The notes beneath the pieces were generated by a model that did no database searches, was not told the origin of the DNA, and was given only the letters and a program-made list of their open reading frames with translations. A DNA stretch of 6,455 nucleotides from Chloroflexota bacterium. Its GTDB lineage: Bacteria > Chloroflexota > Anaerolineae > Anaerolineales > Villigracilaceae. Location of the stretch: positions 1 to 6,455 of the forward strand of contig JAMDBC010000153.1 of NCBI GenBank assembly GCA_023484185.1, read 5' to 3'. This document shows, piece by piece, positions 1 to 5,414 of this stretch (its first letter is position 1; each line of letters opens with the position of its first letter). The translations under genes and the position numbers were made by a program.

Positions 1-23
1 GTCCACTGCACGCTGTGTTGGGC
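1..23 (-). repeat. attC site, partial (R''/L'' arm only, cut by window edge)
   Basis: On the minus strand this reads as a GCCCAAC box (17-23 on the plus strand as gttgggc) followed by acagcgtgca. That matches the R''-L'' arms of the intact sites at 2434, 3834 and 4598, which all read ...AAC, aCA or AAA, GCgTGCA. It begins four bases after the stop codon of the RidA-like fragment, as expected for a cassette. The rest of the site lies to the left of the window. Confidence 0.75.
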
Positions 24-26
24 GGC

Positions 27-131
27 TCACTTCTGGGGAACCACGGCAACGGCATCAATCTCCACAAGAAAATCGGGGTGTGCCAATGCCGAGACAAAGA
101 TACCGGTAATAACGGGTGGATTCGGACATAA
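27..131 (-). pseudogene. RidA/YjgF-YER057c-like protein, C-terminal fragment
   Basis: The minus-strand frame ending at TGA 27-29 encodes about 34 residues including PPVITGIFVSALAHPDFLVE and then IDAVAVV. This resembles the end of RidA-family proteins, where a Val/Ala-rich strand is followed by a ...LVEIEA.A.V strand. Full proteins are about 120-130 residues, so roughly three quarters is missing. RidA enzymes deaminate reactive enamine/imine intermediates; the catalytic Arg normally lies upstream of the part kept here, so this piece cannot be active alone. The fragment stops at the left end of the IS256-family element, and the frame meets a stop inside the IS. The other side of the IS holds mazF rather than the RidA N-terminus, so this is not a simple insertion into one gene. 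Confidence 0.7.
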
Positions 132-156
132 GGATGTAAGATATTATGTGTAAACG
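132..156 (+). repeat. IS256-family left terminal inverted repeat
   Basis: It starts ggatgtaagat and ends tgtgtaaacg, and pairs imperfectly with 1458-1483. It lies 38 bases upstream of the transposase start. The outer edge is inferred from the match to the other end, not from a target duplication. Confidence 0.65.
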
Positions 157-194
157 GGAGATAAACCTTAGAACTAAATACCGGAGAAAACATA

Positions 195-1448
195 ATGTCA
201 AAAGAAAAAGGCCCGAAACGGAATATCCAAGAAATCATGCCGAACGCCGAGGAAGTGCAGCGAGAATTATCCAGCGCCAAATCAATGGATGATTTCTTTG
301 GGAAGGAAGGTATCTTTTCTCGTCTGTTTGCGCACACGATCGAGGAGATGCTGGAAACGGAAATGAGCGAGCACCTGGGATATGAGCCGTATGAGGTCAA
401 AGGCCGAAACACTGGCAACAGCCGCAACGGGCGATACCCGAAGAAATTGCGGACATCTTCCGGGGAAAGCACGATCCAGGTACCGCGCGATCGTAATGGT
501 GAGTTCGAACCACAGGTGGTGAAAAAACAGGTCGCGAACACGAATGAATTGGAGAATAAGATCATCGGCATGTATGCCAAGGGCATGTCAGTGCGGGATA
601 TTCAAGCCACGCTGCAGGAACTATATGGGGTGGATGTTTCGCCCACGACTCTGAGTGCGATCACCGATAAGGTTTGGGAGTTGGTGGAGGATTGGCAAAA
701 CCGAGCGCTGGCCAGTCTGTATCCGATCGTCTATCTGGATGCGATCTATATCAAGCTGCGGCACGAGAGCAAAGTCGAGAATATTGCCGTGTATACGGTG
801 CTGGGCGTGGATGTGGAAGGCCATCGGGACATTCTTGGGCACTGGGTCGGAGATGGCAATGAAAGCTCTAATTTCTGGCTGAGCGTGATCACGGATCTAC
901 AAAGCCGCGGGGTGAAAGATATTTTCATTGCCTGCATGGATGGCTTGAGCGGATTCAAGGAAGCACTCCTAGCCGTTTTTCCCAATACCCAGATCCAGCG
1001 CTGCATTATCCATCAAATTCGTAACAGCCTGAAGTATGTCACCTGGAACGATCGCAAGAAATTCATGACCGACCTGAAGGAGGTCTATCAAGCTGCCACT
1101 CGTGAAAGTGCTGAAGCCAACTTGCGCCAGCTCACTGAAAAATGGGGTGACAAATACGCTGTGGCCATCCGCTCCTGGCAAAACAACTGGGAAGATTTAG
1201 CCACTTATTTTGCATATCCCGCCGAGATCCGTCGCCTGATCTACACCACCAATTCGGTGGAAGGCTATCACCGCCAGTTGCGGAAAGTCACCAAATCCAA
1301 GAGCATTTTCCCGACCCCGGAATCGGCTCGCAAACTGCTGTTCCTTGCCAATCGTGATATCCTCAAAAAGTGGGCCATGCCGATTCAGAATTGGCCGCTG
1401 ATCCTCAACCAACTGGTGATCCGTTTCGAGGGTCGCCTGGCTATCTAA
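195..1448 (+). CDS. IS256-family (mutator-type) DDE transposase, full length
   Basis: The 417-residue product has the usual length and features of IS256/MuDR-type transposases, which cut and move the element through an RNase H-like DDE domain. Visible landmarks are the N-terminal LGYEPYE motif (about 61-67) with RNTGNSRNG, a central TLQELYGVDVSPTTLSAIT helix-turn-helix-like stretch (about 139-157), YLDAIYIKLR with the first Asp at 182, ACMDGLSGFKEA with the second Asp at 249, C..H in QRCIIHQIRNS (270, 273), and TTNSVEGYHRQLRK with the catalytic Glu at 356. All three acidic residues are present and no frameshift is seen, so the enzyme may be active. The ATG at 195 has GGAGA seven bases upstream. 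The gene runs against all cassette genes, and its stop overlaps the end of the truncated mazF frame. Confidence 0.96.
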   Translation: MSKEKGPKRNIQEIMPNAEEVQRELSSAKSMDDFFGKEGIFSRLFAHTIEEMLETEMSEHLGYEPYEVKGRNTGNSRNGRYPKKLRTSSGESTIQVPRDRNGEFEPQVVKKQVANTNELENKIIGMYAKGMSVRDIQATLQELYGVDVSPTTLSAITDKVWELVEDWQNRALASLYPIVYLDAIYIKLRHESKVENIAVYTVLGVDVEGHRDILGHWVGDGNESSNFWLSVITDLQSRGVKDIFIACMDGLSGFKEALLAVFPNTQIQRCIIHQIRNSLKYVTWNDRKKFMTDLKEVYQAATRESAEANLRQLTEKWGDKYAVAIRSWQNNWEDLATYFAYPAEIRRLIYTTNSVEGYHRQLRKVTKSKSIFPTPESARKLLFLANRDILKKWAMPIQNWPLILNQLVIRFEGRLAI

Positions 1449-1617
1449 TCACTTTTTCGTTTACACAATGCTCTTGACACTCCTTTGCTAAACCAACTTT
1501 TCCGTTATAAGCCTTTGGGGACAATACCAATGCTGGTCTGTGTCCCGCTTGCTCATGCCCTGCTTGTGGATTGAACATAATCCAAACAATGTCACCGCTA
1601 TCAGGAATATATGCCAT
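1441..1617 (-). pseudogene. mazF: mazF-like toxin, N-terminal fragment truncated by the IS
   Basis: The frame starts at ATG 1617-1615, four bases after the mazE-like stop. It encodes MAYIPDSGDIVW, then QAGHEQAGHRPALVLSPKAY and NGKVGLA. This is the start of MazF/ChpA ribonucleases (E. coli MazF has YVPDMGDLIW, then EQAGHRPAVVLSP), including the first strands and the HRPALVLS motif with its conserved Arg. After about 44 native residues the frame enters the right IS end near 1483 and stops at TAG 1441-1443, giving a 58-residue product. Intact MazF is about 110 residues, so the C-terminal two thirds are absent. The product is almost certainly inactive as an mRNA interferase. No MazF C-terminus is found on the other side of the IS. 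Confidence 0.88.
1458..1483 (-). repeat. IS256-family right terminal inverted repeat
   Basis: Read on the minus strand it goes ggagtgtcaagagc to tgtgtaaacg, pairing with 132-156. It begins nine bases after the transposase stop codon, a normal spacing for this family. Confidence 0.65.
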
Positions 1618-1621
1618 AGGT

Positions 1622-1864
1622 TCACCAAACTTCGTTTCCTACAGCAAAACCTGTATCAACTTCATTATAAAGATTATCTTTTGTGATGCCTGCAAGCAAT
1701 TCATCAAGTGTCCAACTTGGGACTGGAACTGGCGTAACAATAATTTTGCCTTTTACGATGCTGATTTCTACGAAAGAATCATTTTCCAATTGAGCGTCAA
1801 CTGCAAAGGCTTTTGGTATTCGGAGGGCAAGACTATTGCCCCATTTCTGAACTTTTGTGAGCAT
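1622..1864 (-). CDS. mazE: MazE-like antitoxin (AbrB/SpoVT fold)
   Basis: The 80-residue product starts MLTKVQKWGNSLALRIPKAF, the swapped-hairpin AbrB DNA-binding signature. MazE proteins begin with similar KWGNS..VRIP motifs. Strands continue through FVEISIVKGKIIVTPV (about 31-46). A tail with WTLDELLAGIT (about 51-61) fits the segment by which MazE wraps around and blocks MazF. A ribosome binding site (aggag, eight bases from ATG 1864) and a sigma-70-like promoter precede it. The cognate toxin begins four bases downstream but is cut by the IS, so this antitoxin is an orphan here. MazE usually represses its own promoter together with MazF, so some autoregulation may remain. It sits at the start of its cassette, directly after the recombination junction at about 1950. 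Confidence 0.9.
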   Translation of the reverse strand: MLTKVQKWGNSLALRIPKAFAVDAQLENDSFVEISIVKGKIIVTPVPVPSWTLDELLAGITKDNLYNEVDTGFAVGNEVW

Positions 1865-1893
1865 AAGGTTATCTCCTGTCTGTGTCTACAACA

Positions 1894-1922
1894 AAGATAC
1901 ACCTTTTTGCTAGATTTTTCAA
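1894..1922 (-). promoter_or_regulatory. Putative sigma-70-type promoter of mazEF
   Basis: On the minus strand there is a TTGAAA -35-like hexamer (1922-1917), a 17-base spacer and a TATCTT -10-like hexamer (1899-1894), 29 bases upstream of the mazE start. It lies just inside the cassette after the attC junction. A promoter of its own is usual for toxin-antitoxin cassettes, which cannot rely on a distant Pc promoter. Confidence 0.5.
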
Positions 1923-1926
1923 GTGC

Positions 1927-2265
1927 TTATTTTGCAAGGGGCGTGCCAACGGCTGGCGTTACCTGCTGGTGGGTGGGACGCGATAACGCCGCTTTGAAAA
2001 GCGTATCTTTTAATTCATCTCTTAGCCTTCTTATTGTAGTGTCGTTGCTATATCTAAATAATCCCCTAATGAGACCAGAATCAACTATATGGTTGTCTGT
2101 AAATCCGACACTCTGGTCTAGCGACATGAAAAGTTTTACAGACCCTATGAGTTGATTGAATTTTTCTACAAGGAATTGTTTTTGACGGTCGTCAGGGGCG
2201 CTTTGACTAAGGAAGTCTTTTAGCCCTTGAGTAGTGGTATTGTGTGCGCTCAACCAGATGTCCAT
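1927..2265 (-). CDS. Cassette-borne hypothetical protein, 112 residues, C-terminus altered by cassette junction
   Basis: I do not recognise the family. The product starts MDIWLSAHNTTTQGLKDFLS and looks soluble and helical, with no signal peptide or membrane segment. KQFLVEKFNQLIGSVKLFMS and LRDELKDTLFKAA are amphipathic stretches. The ATG at 2265 has a good upstream purine run (aaaggga, about six bases away), so expression looks real. The last 25 or so residues (from about AALSRPTHQQ) are read from the surviving arm of a half attC site. The frame crosses the junction near 1943-1950 and ends at TAA in the next cassette, close to the mazE promoter. The native C-terminus may therefore have been lost. 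It is a typical short unknown cassette protein. Confidence 0.7.
   Translation of the reverse strand: MDIWLSAHNTTTQGLKDFLSQSAPDDRQKQFLVEKFNQLIGSVKLFMSLDQSVGFTDNHIVDSGLIRGLFRYSNDTTIRRLRDELKDTLFKAALSRPTHQQVTPAVGTPLAK
1943..2003 (-). repeat. Half attC site (R'/L' arm only) of the 112-residue-protein cassette
   Basis: On the plus strand gtgccaac (1943-1950) is followed by ggctggcgttacctgctggt, then gggtgggacgcgat. This closely matches the same arm of the intact site at 2306 (gcgttacccgctggt, then gggtgggacgcgat). The partner arm with its R'' box, expected about 60-80 bases further up, is absent, and the protein-coding frame runs into it instead. The site ends in a small hairpin, cgctt TGAA aagcg (1990-2003). 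Confidence 0.7.
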
Positions 2266-2305
2266 GATTTTTCCCTTTCTTTATCGAATGTTGTCGGAGC
2301 GTTCT

Positions 2306-2434
2306 GCCCAACGGAATGCGTTACCCGCTGGTGGGTGGGACGCGATGAAGCTGGTGTACGGAATCGCTTTGAGCGTAGTGTACCTCCATTTTGGCGGGGC
2401 GAATCCCACCAGTCGGGTGCATGCTGTGTTAGGC
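2306..2434 (-). repeat. attC recombination site of the GNAT cassette (129 bp)
   Basis: The outer boxes are gcccaac (2306-2312) and gttaggc (2428-2434). The inner arms pair as acccgctggtggg with cccaccagTcgggt, leaving T2413 unpaired on the plus strand, which is the extra A of the L'' arm on the minus strand. It starts 13 bases after the GNAT stop codon. The terminal loop (about 2350-2400) differs from those of the other two intact sites. Confidence 0.85.
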
Positions 2435-2447
2435 GCGTGATTATCTA

Positions 2448-2990
2448 TCATAAATACTTTCTAACGACATCTACACCATTTATTTTCTCTAATATAAATC
2501 CGTTCTTTTCATACATGGAATACGGTCCACGAAAATTGCCATATTCAGTTTGCGCCTTTACTCTCGGATATGCTTCAATGACCCGTACACCTTTTTCCCT
2601 TGCATCTTTTATTATTTTTCTGAGTAATTTTTGGGCTATTCCTTTTCGCCTATATTCTTTTTGAACCATAAAGCAGGCTATGGATATTATATTTTCACTC
2701 TCTTTAGAAGAGTCATTGTATTTAGGAAGCGCAGATTTCATATTAACATTGCACCAGCCGACCACTTTTCCGCCTTCATATGCCAAGTAACCTTTCATCC
2801 TGCCATTTTCAATGAGCCATTTTGCATATTCTTTTCTTACAGGACTCTTGCTGGCATATTCCTTGAGTCTGGGCGTGAAGGGACCCGTACAGTAACATCC
2901 TTTCCAGTCTTGATGATCTGCGAAGGCGCGGTTATCGAAGAAGTCAAACCAATCTGAAACATTCTCGTCTTTCAGCGCTTTGATAATCAT
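2448..2990 (-). CDS. GNAT-family N-acetyltransferase
   Basis: The 180-residue product has the acetyl-CoA binding motif A of GNAT enzymes: IISIACFMVQKEYRRKGIAQ (about 101-120) with the RRKGIA turn (114-119), then a helix KLLRKIIKDAREKG. Upstream is YLAYEGGKVVGWCNV (68-82), the usual strand pair that precedes motif A. The C-terminal YSMYEKNGFI (158-167) is a typical motif B. The N-terminal FADHQDWKGCYC (23-34) recalls a subgroup with a W..CYC signature. The substrate cannot be told; cassette GNATs include drug-, toxin- and metabolite-acetylating enzymes. I start at ATG 2990 rather than further upstream because the upstream frame runs into the preceding attC remnant. No good Shine-Dalgarno is seen. 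An intact attC follows. Confidence 0.9.
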   Translation of the reverse strand: MIIKALKDENVSDWFDFFDNRAFADHQDWKGCYCTGPFTPRLKEYASKSPVRKEYAKWLIENGRMKGYLAYEGGKVVGWCNVNMKSALPKYNDSSKESENIISIACFMVQKEYRRKGIAQKLLRKIIKDAREKGVRVIEAYPRVKAQTEYGNFRGPYSMYEKNGFILEKINGVDVVRKYL

Positions 2991-3009
2991 GGCTATTTTT
3001 CTATCATAT

Positions 3010-3078
3010 GCGCAAAGCGTCCGCCGTGGCGGGTGGGTGGGCGTGGACAAGATTTGGGTGCAGAAAAAACTCGAATTT
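3010..3078 (-). repeat. Half attC site (R'/L' arm plus loop) of the DinB cassette
   Basis: The plus strand carries gcgggtgggtgggcgtggac, then tttgggtgcagaaaaaactcgaa. This matches the same arm and loop of the intact site at 3706 (gggtgggcgtggac, tttgggagcaggaaaaactcgaa). The R' box region reads gcgcaaagcg, a poor match to RYYYAAC. No partner arm is found between here and the DinB stop codon at 3119. A 7-bp perfect inverted repeat, tcgaatt TCAT aattcga (3071-3088), sits where the loop would open. Confidence 0.68.
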
Positions 3079-3118
3079 CATAATTCGATGGCTTTGTCTA
3101 TTTGCCTTAGAAAGACAA

Positions 3119-3607
3119 CTATAAGTGGTCATAGACGTAGAAGATGTAATCTTGAGACGTTGTCTTGACTCCCAGATCGTTAAGTAATCTGAGAAGTTGC
3201 GCGCGATGATCTGTACCATGATTAACTACATGGAGAAGCACTTGCCACAGGATGAGATCTTTGTCTTCTCCATCTACGAACGGTTTTTCGAATAACATAT
3301 CATCCCGCAATTTTGCAAGATAATCGCGCATGTTTTGCTCAACGCTGTCCCAGTGAGCACGAATGATTTTCCTATCGTCAAAATCAGCTGGACTAAACGG
3401 TTTTGGGTTTTCAACTCCTCGCAATCCGCTAAACCATGTATCATCAACGCTCATAAGATGAACGATTTGGTCTCGCACAGACCCATGAGAGTAGTCCACA
3501 TGTTGCGTGAACTGTTTATAGGTTAGTGGAGTGACATAACTATCCCATATCTTGCGGTTCTCAGTGAAGTGATAGTCGTAGAAATGGCGAAAGGCGTTTG
3601 CATTCAT
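3119..3607 (-). CDS. DinB-family putative metal-dependent protein
   Basis: The 162-residue product has the features of the DinB/YfiT four-helix-bundle superfamily, whose members bind a divalent metal with three His. From the chosen start the likely ligands are H50 in SVRDQIVHLMSVDDTWF (43-59) and H130 and H134 in HVVNHGTDHRAQLLRLL (126-142). The second motif, NHGxxHRxQ, is the clearest mark of the family. Known relatives are DNA-damage-induced proteins of unknown function and thiol transferases using bacillithiol or mycothiol, so the reaction cannot be named. I prefer ATG 3607, with GGAAGGA twelve bases upstream, over a TTG at 3646. The gene is unrelated to DNA polymerase IV despite the name. 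Its 3' flank carries only half an attC. Confidence 0.88.
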   Translation of the reverse strand: MNANAFRHFYDYHFTENRKIWDSYVTPLTYKQFTQHVDYSHGSVRDQIVHLMSVDDTWFSGLRGVENPKPFSPADFDDRKIIRAHWDSVEQNMRDYLAKLRDDMLFEKPFVDGEDKDLILWQVLLHVVNHGTDHRAQLLRLLNDLGVKTTSQDYIFYVYDHL

Positions 3608-3705
3608 GTCGTAAATTAATCCTTCCCTATGCCCGTAGTGGCACAACGATTGTTTATATGGTCAATCATAATTAGTTGCTTGAGTACGTCTCGTTCCAAC
3701 GAAGC

Positions 3706-3834
3706 GCCTAACGGTTTGCGTTACCCGCGTGTGGGTGGGCGTGGACTCTGTTTGGGAGCAGGAAAAACTCGAAGCCAGAAAAATGCTTATAAATCGCGCA
3801 GACTCCCACACGTCGGGTGCACGCTTTGTTAGGC
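3706..3834 (-). repeat. attC recombination site of the gene-less cassette (129 bp)
   Basis: The outer boxes gcctaac (3706-3712) and gttaggc (3828-3834) are perfectly complementary and match RYYYAAC / GTTRRRY. The inner arms pair as acccgcgtgtggg with cccacacgTcgggt, leaving T3813 unpaired. It is the best-formed site in the window. Its loop (gggcgtggactctgtttggg, then agcagg) is nearly the same as that of the 3010 half site and related to that of the 4468 site. Confidence 0.9.
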
Positions 3835-4467
3835 AACCTGCCCGCTTACCAGAACGACGGCAGAAAAAAGACGCCACCGCTAACACGCCCAACTTTTACA
3901 CACAACTTTGATTTTGGCAATGACTAAAAATAGAACTTGCCCAAACGCCAACTAACCAAAAGCGATAATGAACCGAAACAAAATTGATTCAAAGGTTTGC
4001 TGACAAAATAAAAACCACAACTTACCAAAACGCCAAACAAGCAAAAGCCAACTTTGACCGAGGCGAAACAAACTGATTCAAAAACCTGCTTGCCAAATGA
4101 AAAACACCTTTTGCCAAAACCACAGCCCGATGCCAACAAGCCAATTTTGAGAACCTACAAAACCGACGACGAACAAAGCCAAAGAAAAGAACCTGCGCCA
4201 AACTGACTTGACCGAAAGAAAAGCCGATTAACCACAAGCGAAAATTAACCAGAACTTTGACCAACGGCAAAAACGAAAATTGAAAAGACAAAACTAAATT
4301 TGAAAACCCGACAACTTGAAAACCAGAAACAAAGTGAACGAAAACGAAAAACTTACCAAAACCACCGCTAAGAAGATTTGACCAAACCCCAAAAGTGAAT
4401 TTGCTTTTTGAGACAAACTAAAAACCAAACTTGCGATTCAAAGATGGTTTTGCTTTTGCTCTTGGTT
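3835..4467. other. Gene-less cassette body, A/C-rich on the plus strand, with ~85-bp imperfect repeats
   Basis: No convincing gene is seen in these 630 bases. The composition is strongly asymmetric: in 4261-4320 I count A 32, C 12, G 8, T 8. Motifs such as ccaaaac, aaaacc and gaaaac recur throughout. A unit beginning cttgcccaaacgcc at 3936 recurs as cttaccaaaacgcc at 4021, and the matching inner blocks gaaacaaaattgattcaaa (3975) and gaaacaaactgattcaaa (4065) lie about 90 bases apart. A third, weaker copy may start near 4108. Minus-strand frames here (for example 4291-4022 and 4139-3924) give Phe/Leu/Val/Cys-rich low-complexity peptides, which I take as by-products of T/G-rich sequence. It could be an RNA-producing or purely structural cassette. 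Confidence 0.7.
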
Positions 4468-4598
4468 GCCTAACGGCCTGCGTTAGCCGCAAGTGGGCGG
4501 GACGCGGACACTGCTTGGAAGCAGGATTTTGCCGAAGTGTTGAAAACTGCCAAAAAACGCGGCGACTCCCACTTGTCGGCTGCACGCTGTGTTGGCAC
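4468..4598 (-). repeat. attC recombination site of the PIN toxin-antitoxin cassette (131 bp)
   Basis: The outer boxes are gcctaac (4468-4474) and gttggcac (4591-4598). The inner arms pair as gccgcaagtggg (4486-4497) with cccacttgTcggc (4568-4580), leaving T4576 unpaired. The site lies ten bases downstream of the toxin stop codon. The minus-strand R'' box reads TGCCAAC, a slight departure from RYYYAAC, and the same variant appears at 1943 and 5415. Confidence 0.87.
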
Positions 4599-4608
4599 GC
4601 CTTTGACC

Positions 4609-5094
4609 TTAAGACTCGCCCGCCAATTTAAGAATACGTTGCCGTACTTCTGCGGAAACCCACATCCCTGATTCACTTAATTTCGTGACGTACAGTTCGA
4701 TCTTATCAACCAAACCATGAGATTTTGCTTCCAATAAAACTTTCAGAGTTCCCCAAACTTGCAAATCTGCCACTTGTGCAGTGCGACGTGCAAGCATGTC
4801 ATCAAGCAGGACGATGCGCTTCGGATTTTCCAGCGCCAAAGCCATTGCGGCTATTTCGCCTACACCCAAATCTAAGGCAAGCCATTCGGAGGGCATGGAT
4901 TTTGGATTGACGACACGCAACCAGGGATAATCATCTGGATTGGGGACATCATAGCCTTTACTTCGCCCTGCCAATAATTCATTTTTGACAGCTTCGGGTG
5001 TCCAAACTTCGTCGAATAATTTTGGAAGCCAGTTTATGGCCCCGATTCGGTAAAGGTACAAAAGCGGCGAAGTATTGCTGATGGCTTTAAGCAT
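4609..5094 (-). CDS. PIN-domain toxin, DUF3368 family
   Basis: The 161-residue product fits DUF3368 PIN-like nucleases, usually the toxin partner of UPF0175 proteins. PIN toxins cut RNA with a cluster of acidic residues. Visible are ISNTSPLLYLYRIGAI (5-20) with Asn7 where classical PIN domains have Asp, as is common in this family; E39 in AVKNEL; the DLGVGEIAAMALA motif (75-87) with D75 and E80; and IVLLDDMLARRTA (94-106) with D98 and D99. The target RNA cannot be inferred. Its ATG overlaps the end of the antitoxin gene by eight bases, which implies translational coupling. The pair forms the first cassette of the visible array, and an intact attC follows. Confidence 0.92.
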   Translation of the reverse strand: MLKAISNTSPLLYLYRIGAINWLPKLFDEVWTPEAVKNELLAGRSKGYDVPNPDDYPWLRVVNPKSMPSEWLALDLGVGEIAAMALALENPKRIVLLDDMLARRTAQVADLQVWGTLKVLLEAKSHGLVDKIELYVTKLSESGMWVSAEVRQRILKLAGES

Positions 5095-5338
5095 GTGAGT
5101 TTTCTAAGTCATCAAGTTCAGCGGCTAGAGGGAAAACCTTGTAACGATTCAAGCTGAGCAAAAATTCGACTCTGGACATTCCTGCAAGTTCGGACGCACG
5201 TCCAGAAGAAAGTCTACCCATTTCAAACAACTTGACAGCCGCCAACATGCGAATTTCACGCCCAAAGGACTCGGCGTCCGTCTTTTCCGCAAGAAGCACC
5301 TTATCTGGAATTTCAATCGTAATTTGTTGGAGAGCCAT
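5087..5338 (-). CDS. UPF0175-family antitoxin
   Basis: The 83-residue product begins MALQQITIEIPDKVLLAEKT. It continues with REIRMLAAVKLFEMGRLSSG and RASELAGMSRVEFLLSLNRY, the hallmark order of UPF0175 proteins: an N-terminal strand, a helix, then a helix-turn-helix-like stretch (about 41-65) that probably binds operator DNA. The last part, ELDDLENSHA, would contact the toxin. I choose ATG 5338 over one seven codons upstream because aaggag lies five bases before it. A -10-like TAAAAT occurs at 5367-5362, but no clear -35 is visible. The gene overlaps the PIN toxin gene downstream, and antitoxin-first order is normal for this pair. Autorepression is likely but not shown. Confidence 0.9.
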   Translation of the reverse strand: MALQQITIEIPDKVLLAEKTDAESFGREIRMLAAVKLFEMGRLSSGRASELAGMSRVEFLLSLNRYKVFPLAAELDDLENSHA

Positions 5339-5414
5339 TCTTACTCCTTGTTCCACCACTAATTTTACTCGTTTCGACTTCGATTTTTATTGCGGTTTTT
5401 GCATTGCACGGAGC

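Larger units (their letters stand above)
132..1483 (+). mobile_element. IS256-family insertion sequence
   Basis: A single transposase gene is enclosed by imperfect terminal inverted repeats. The left end (about 132-156) and the reverse complement of the right end (1458-1483) both start GGA, share AAGA and end in TGTGTAAACG, with a one-base offset. TGTGTAAA near the tip is also found in IS256-family ends. The implied length of about 1.35 kb fits the family. The exact tips are uncertain by a few bases. The family makes 8-9 bp target duplications, but the flanks (cggacataa on the left, tttgctaaa on the right) do not match. The element joins the 3' part of a RidA-like gene to the 5' part of a mazF-like gene. 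Confidence 0.85.

Noticed and set aside
1571..2155. Plus-strand frame of 194 codons across the mazE and hypothetical genes
   Set aside because: It is antisense to a clear mazE-like gene and its promoter, has no family resemblance, and crosses a cassette junction.
2227..2664. Plus-strand frame of 145 codons over the 2306 attC and the GNAT gene
   Set aside because: It reads through an attC site and is antisense to a well-supported acetyltransferase.
3071..3088. Inverted repeat after the DinB gene as a rho-independent terminator
   Set aside because: The stem is only 7 bp and AT-rich. Although a T-run lies nearby on the minus strand, the position matches the loop of an attC remnant, so I describe it there instead.
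3629..3646. TTG at 3646 as the DinB start
   Set aside because: The ATG at 3607 matches the family N-terminus better and has a GGAAGGA upstream.
4022..4291. Minus-strand frame as a membrane protein gene
   Set aside because: Low-complexity composition explains the hydrophobic residues, there is no good ribosome binding site, and an overlapping frame (3924-4139) looks equally protein-like.
2306..4598. Repeated palindromes as a CRISPR array or REP/BIME elements
   Set aside because: Spacing is 0.6-1.4 kb with genes between, the repeats are ~130 bp, and the R-box and extra-base layout fits attC.
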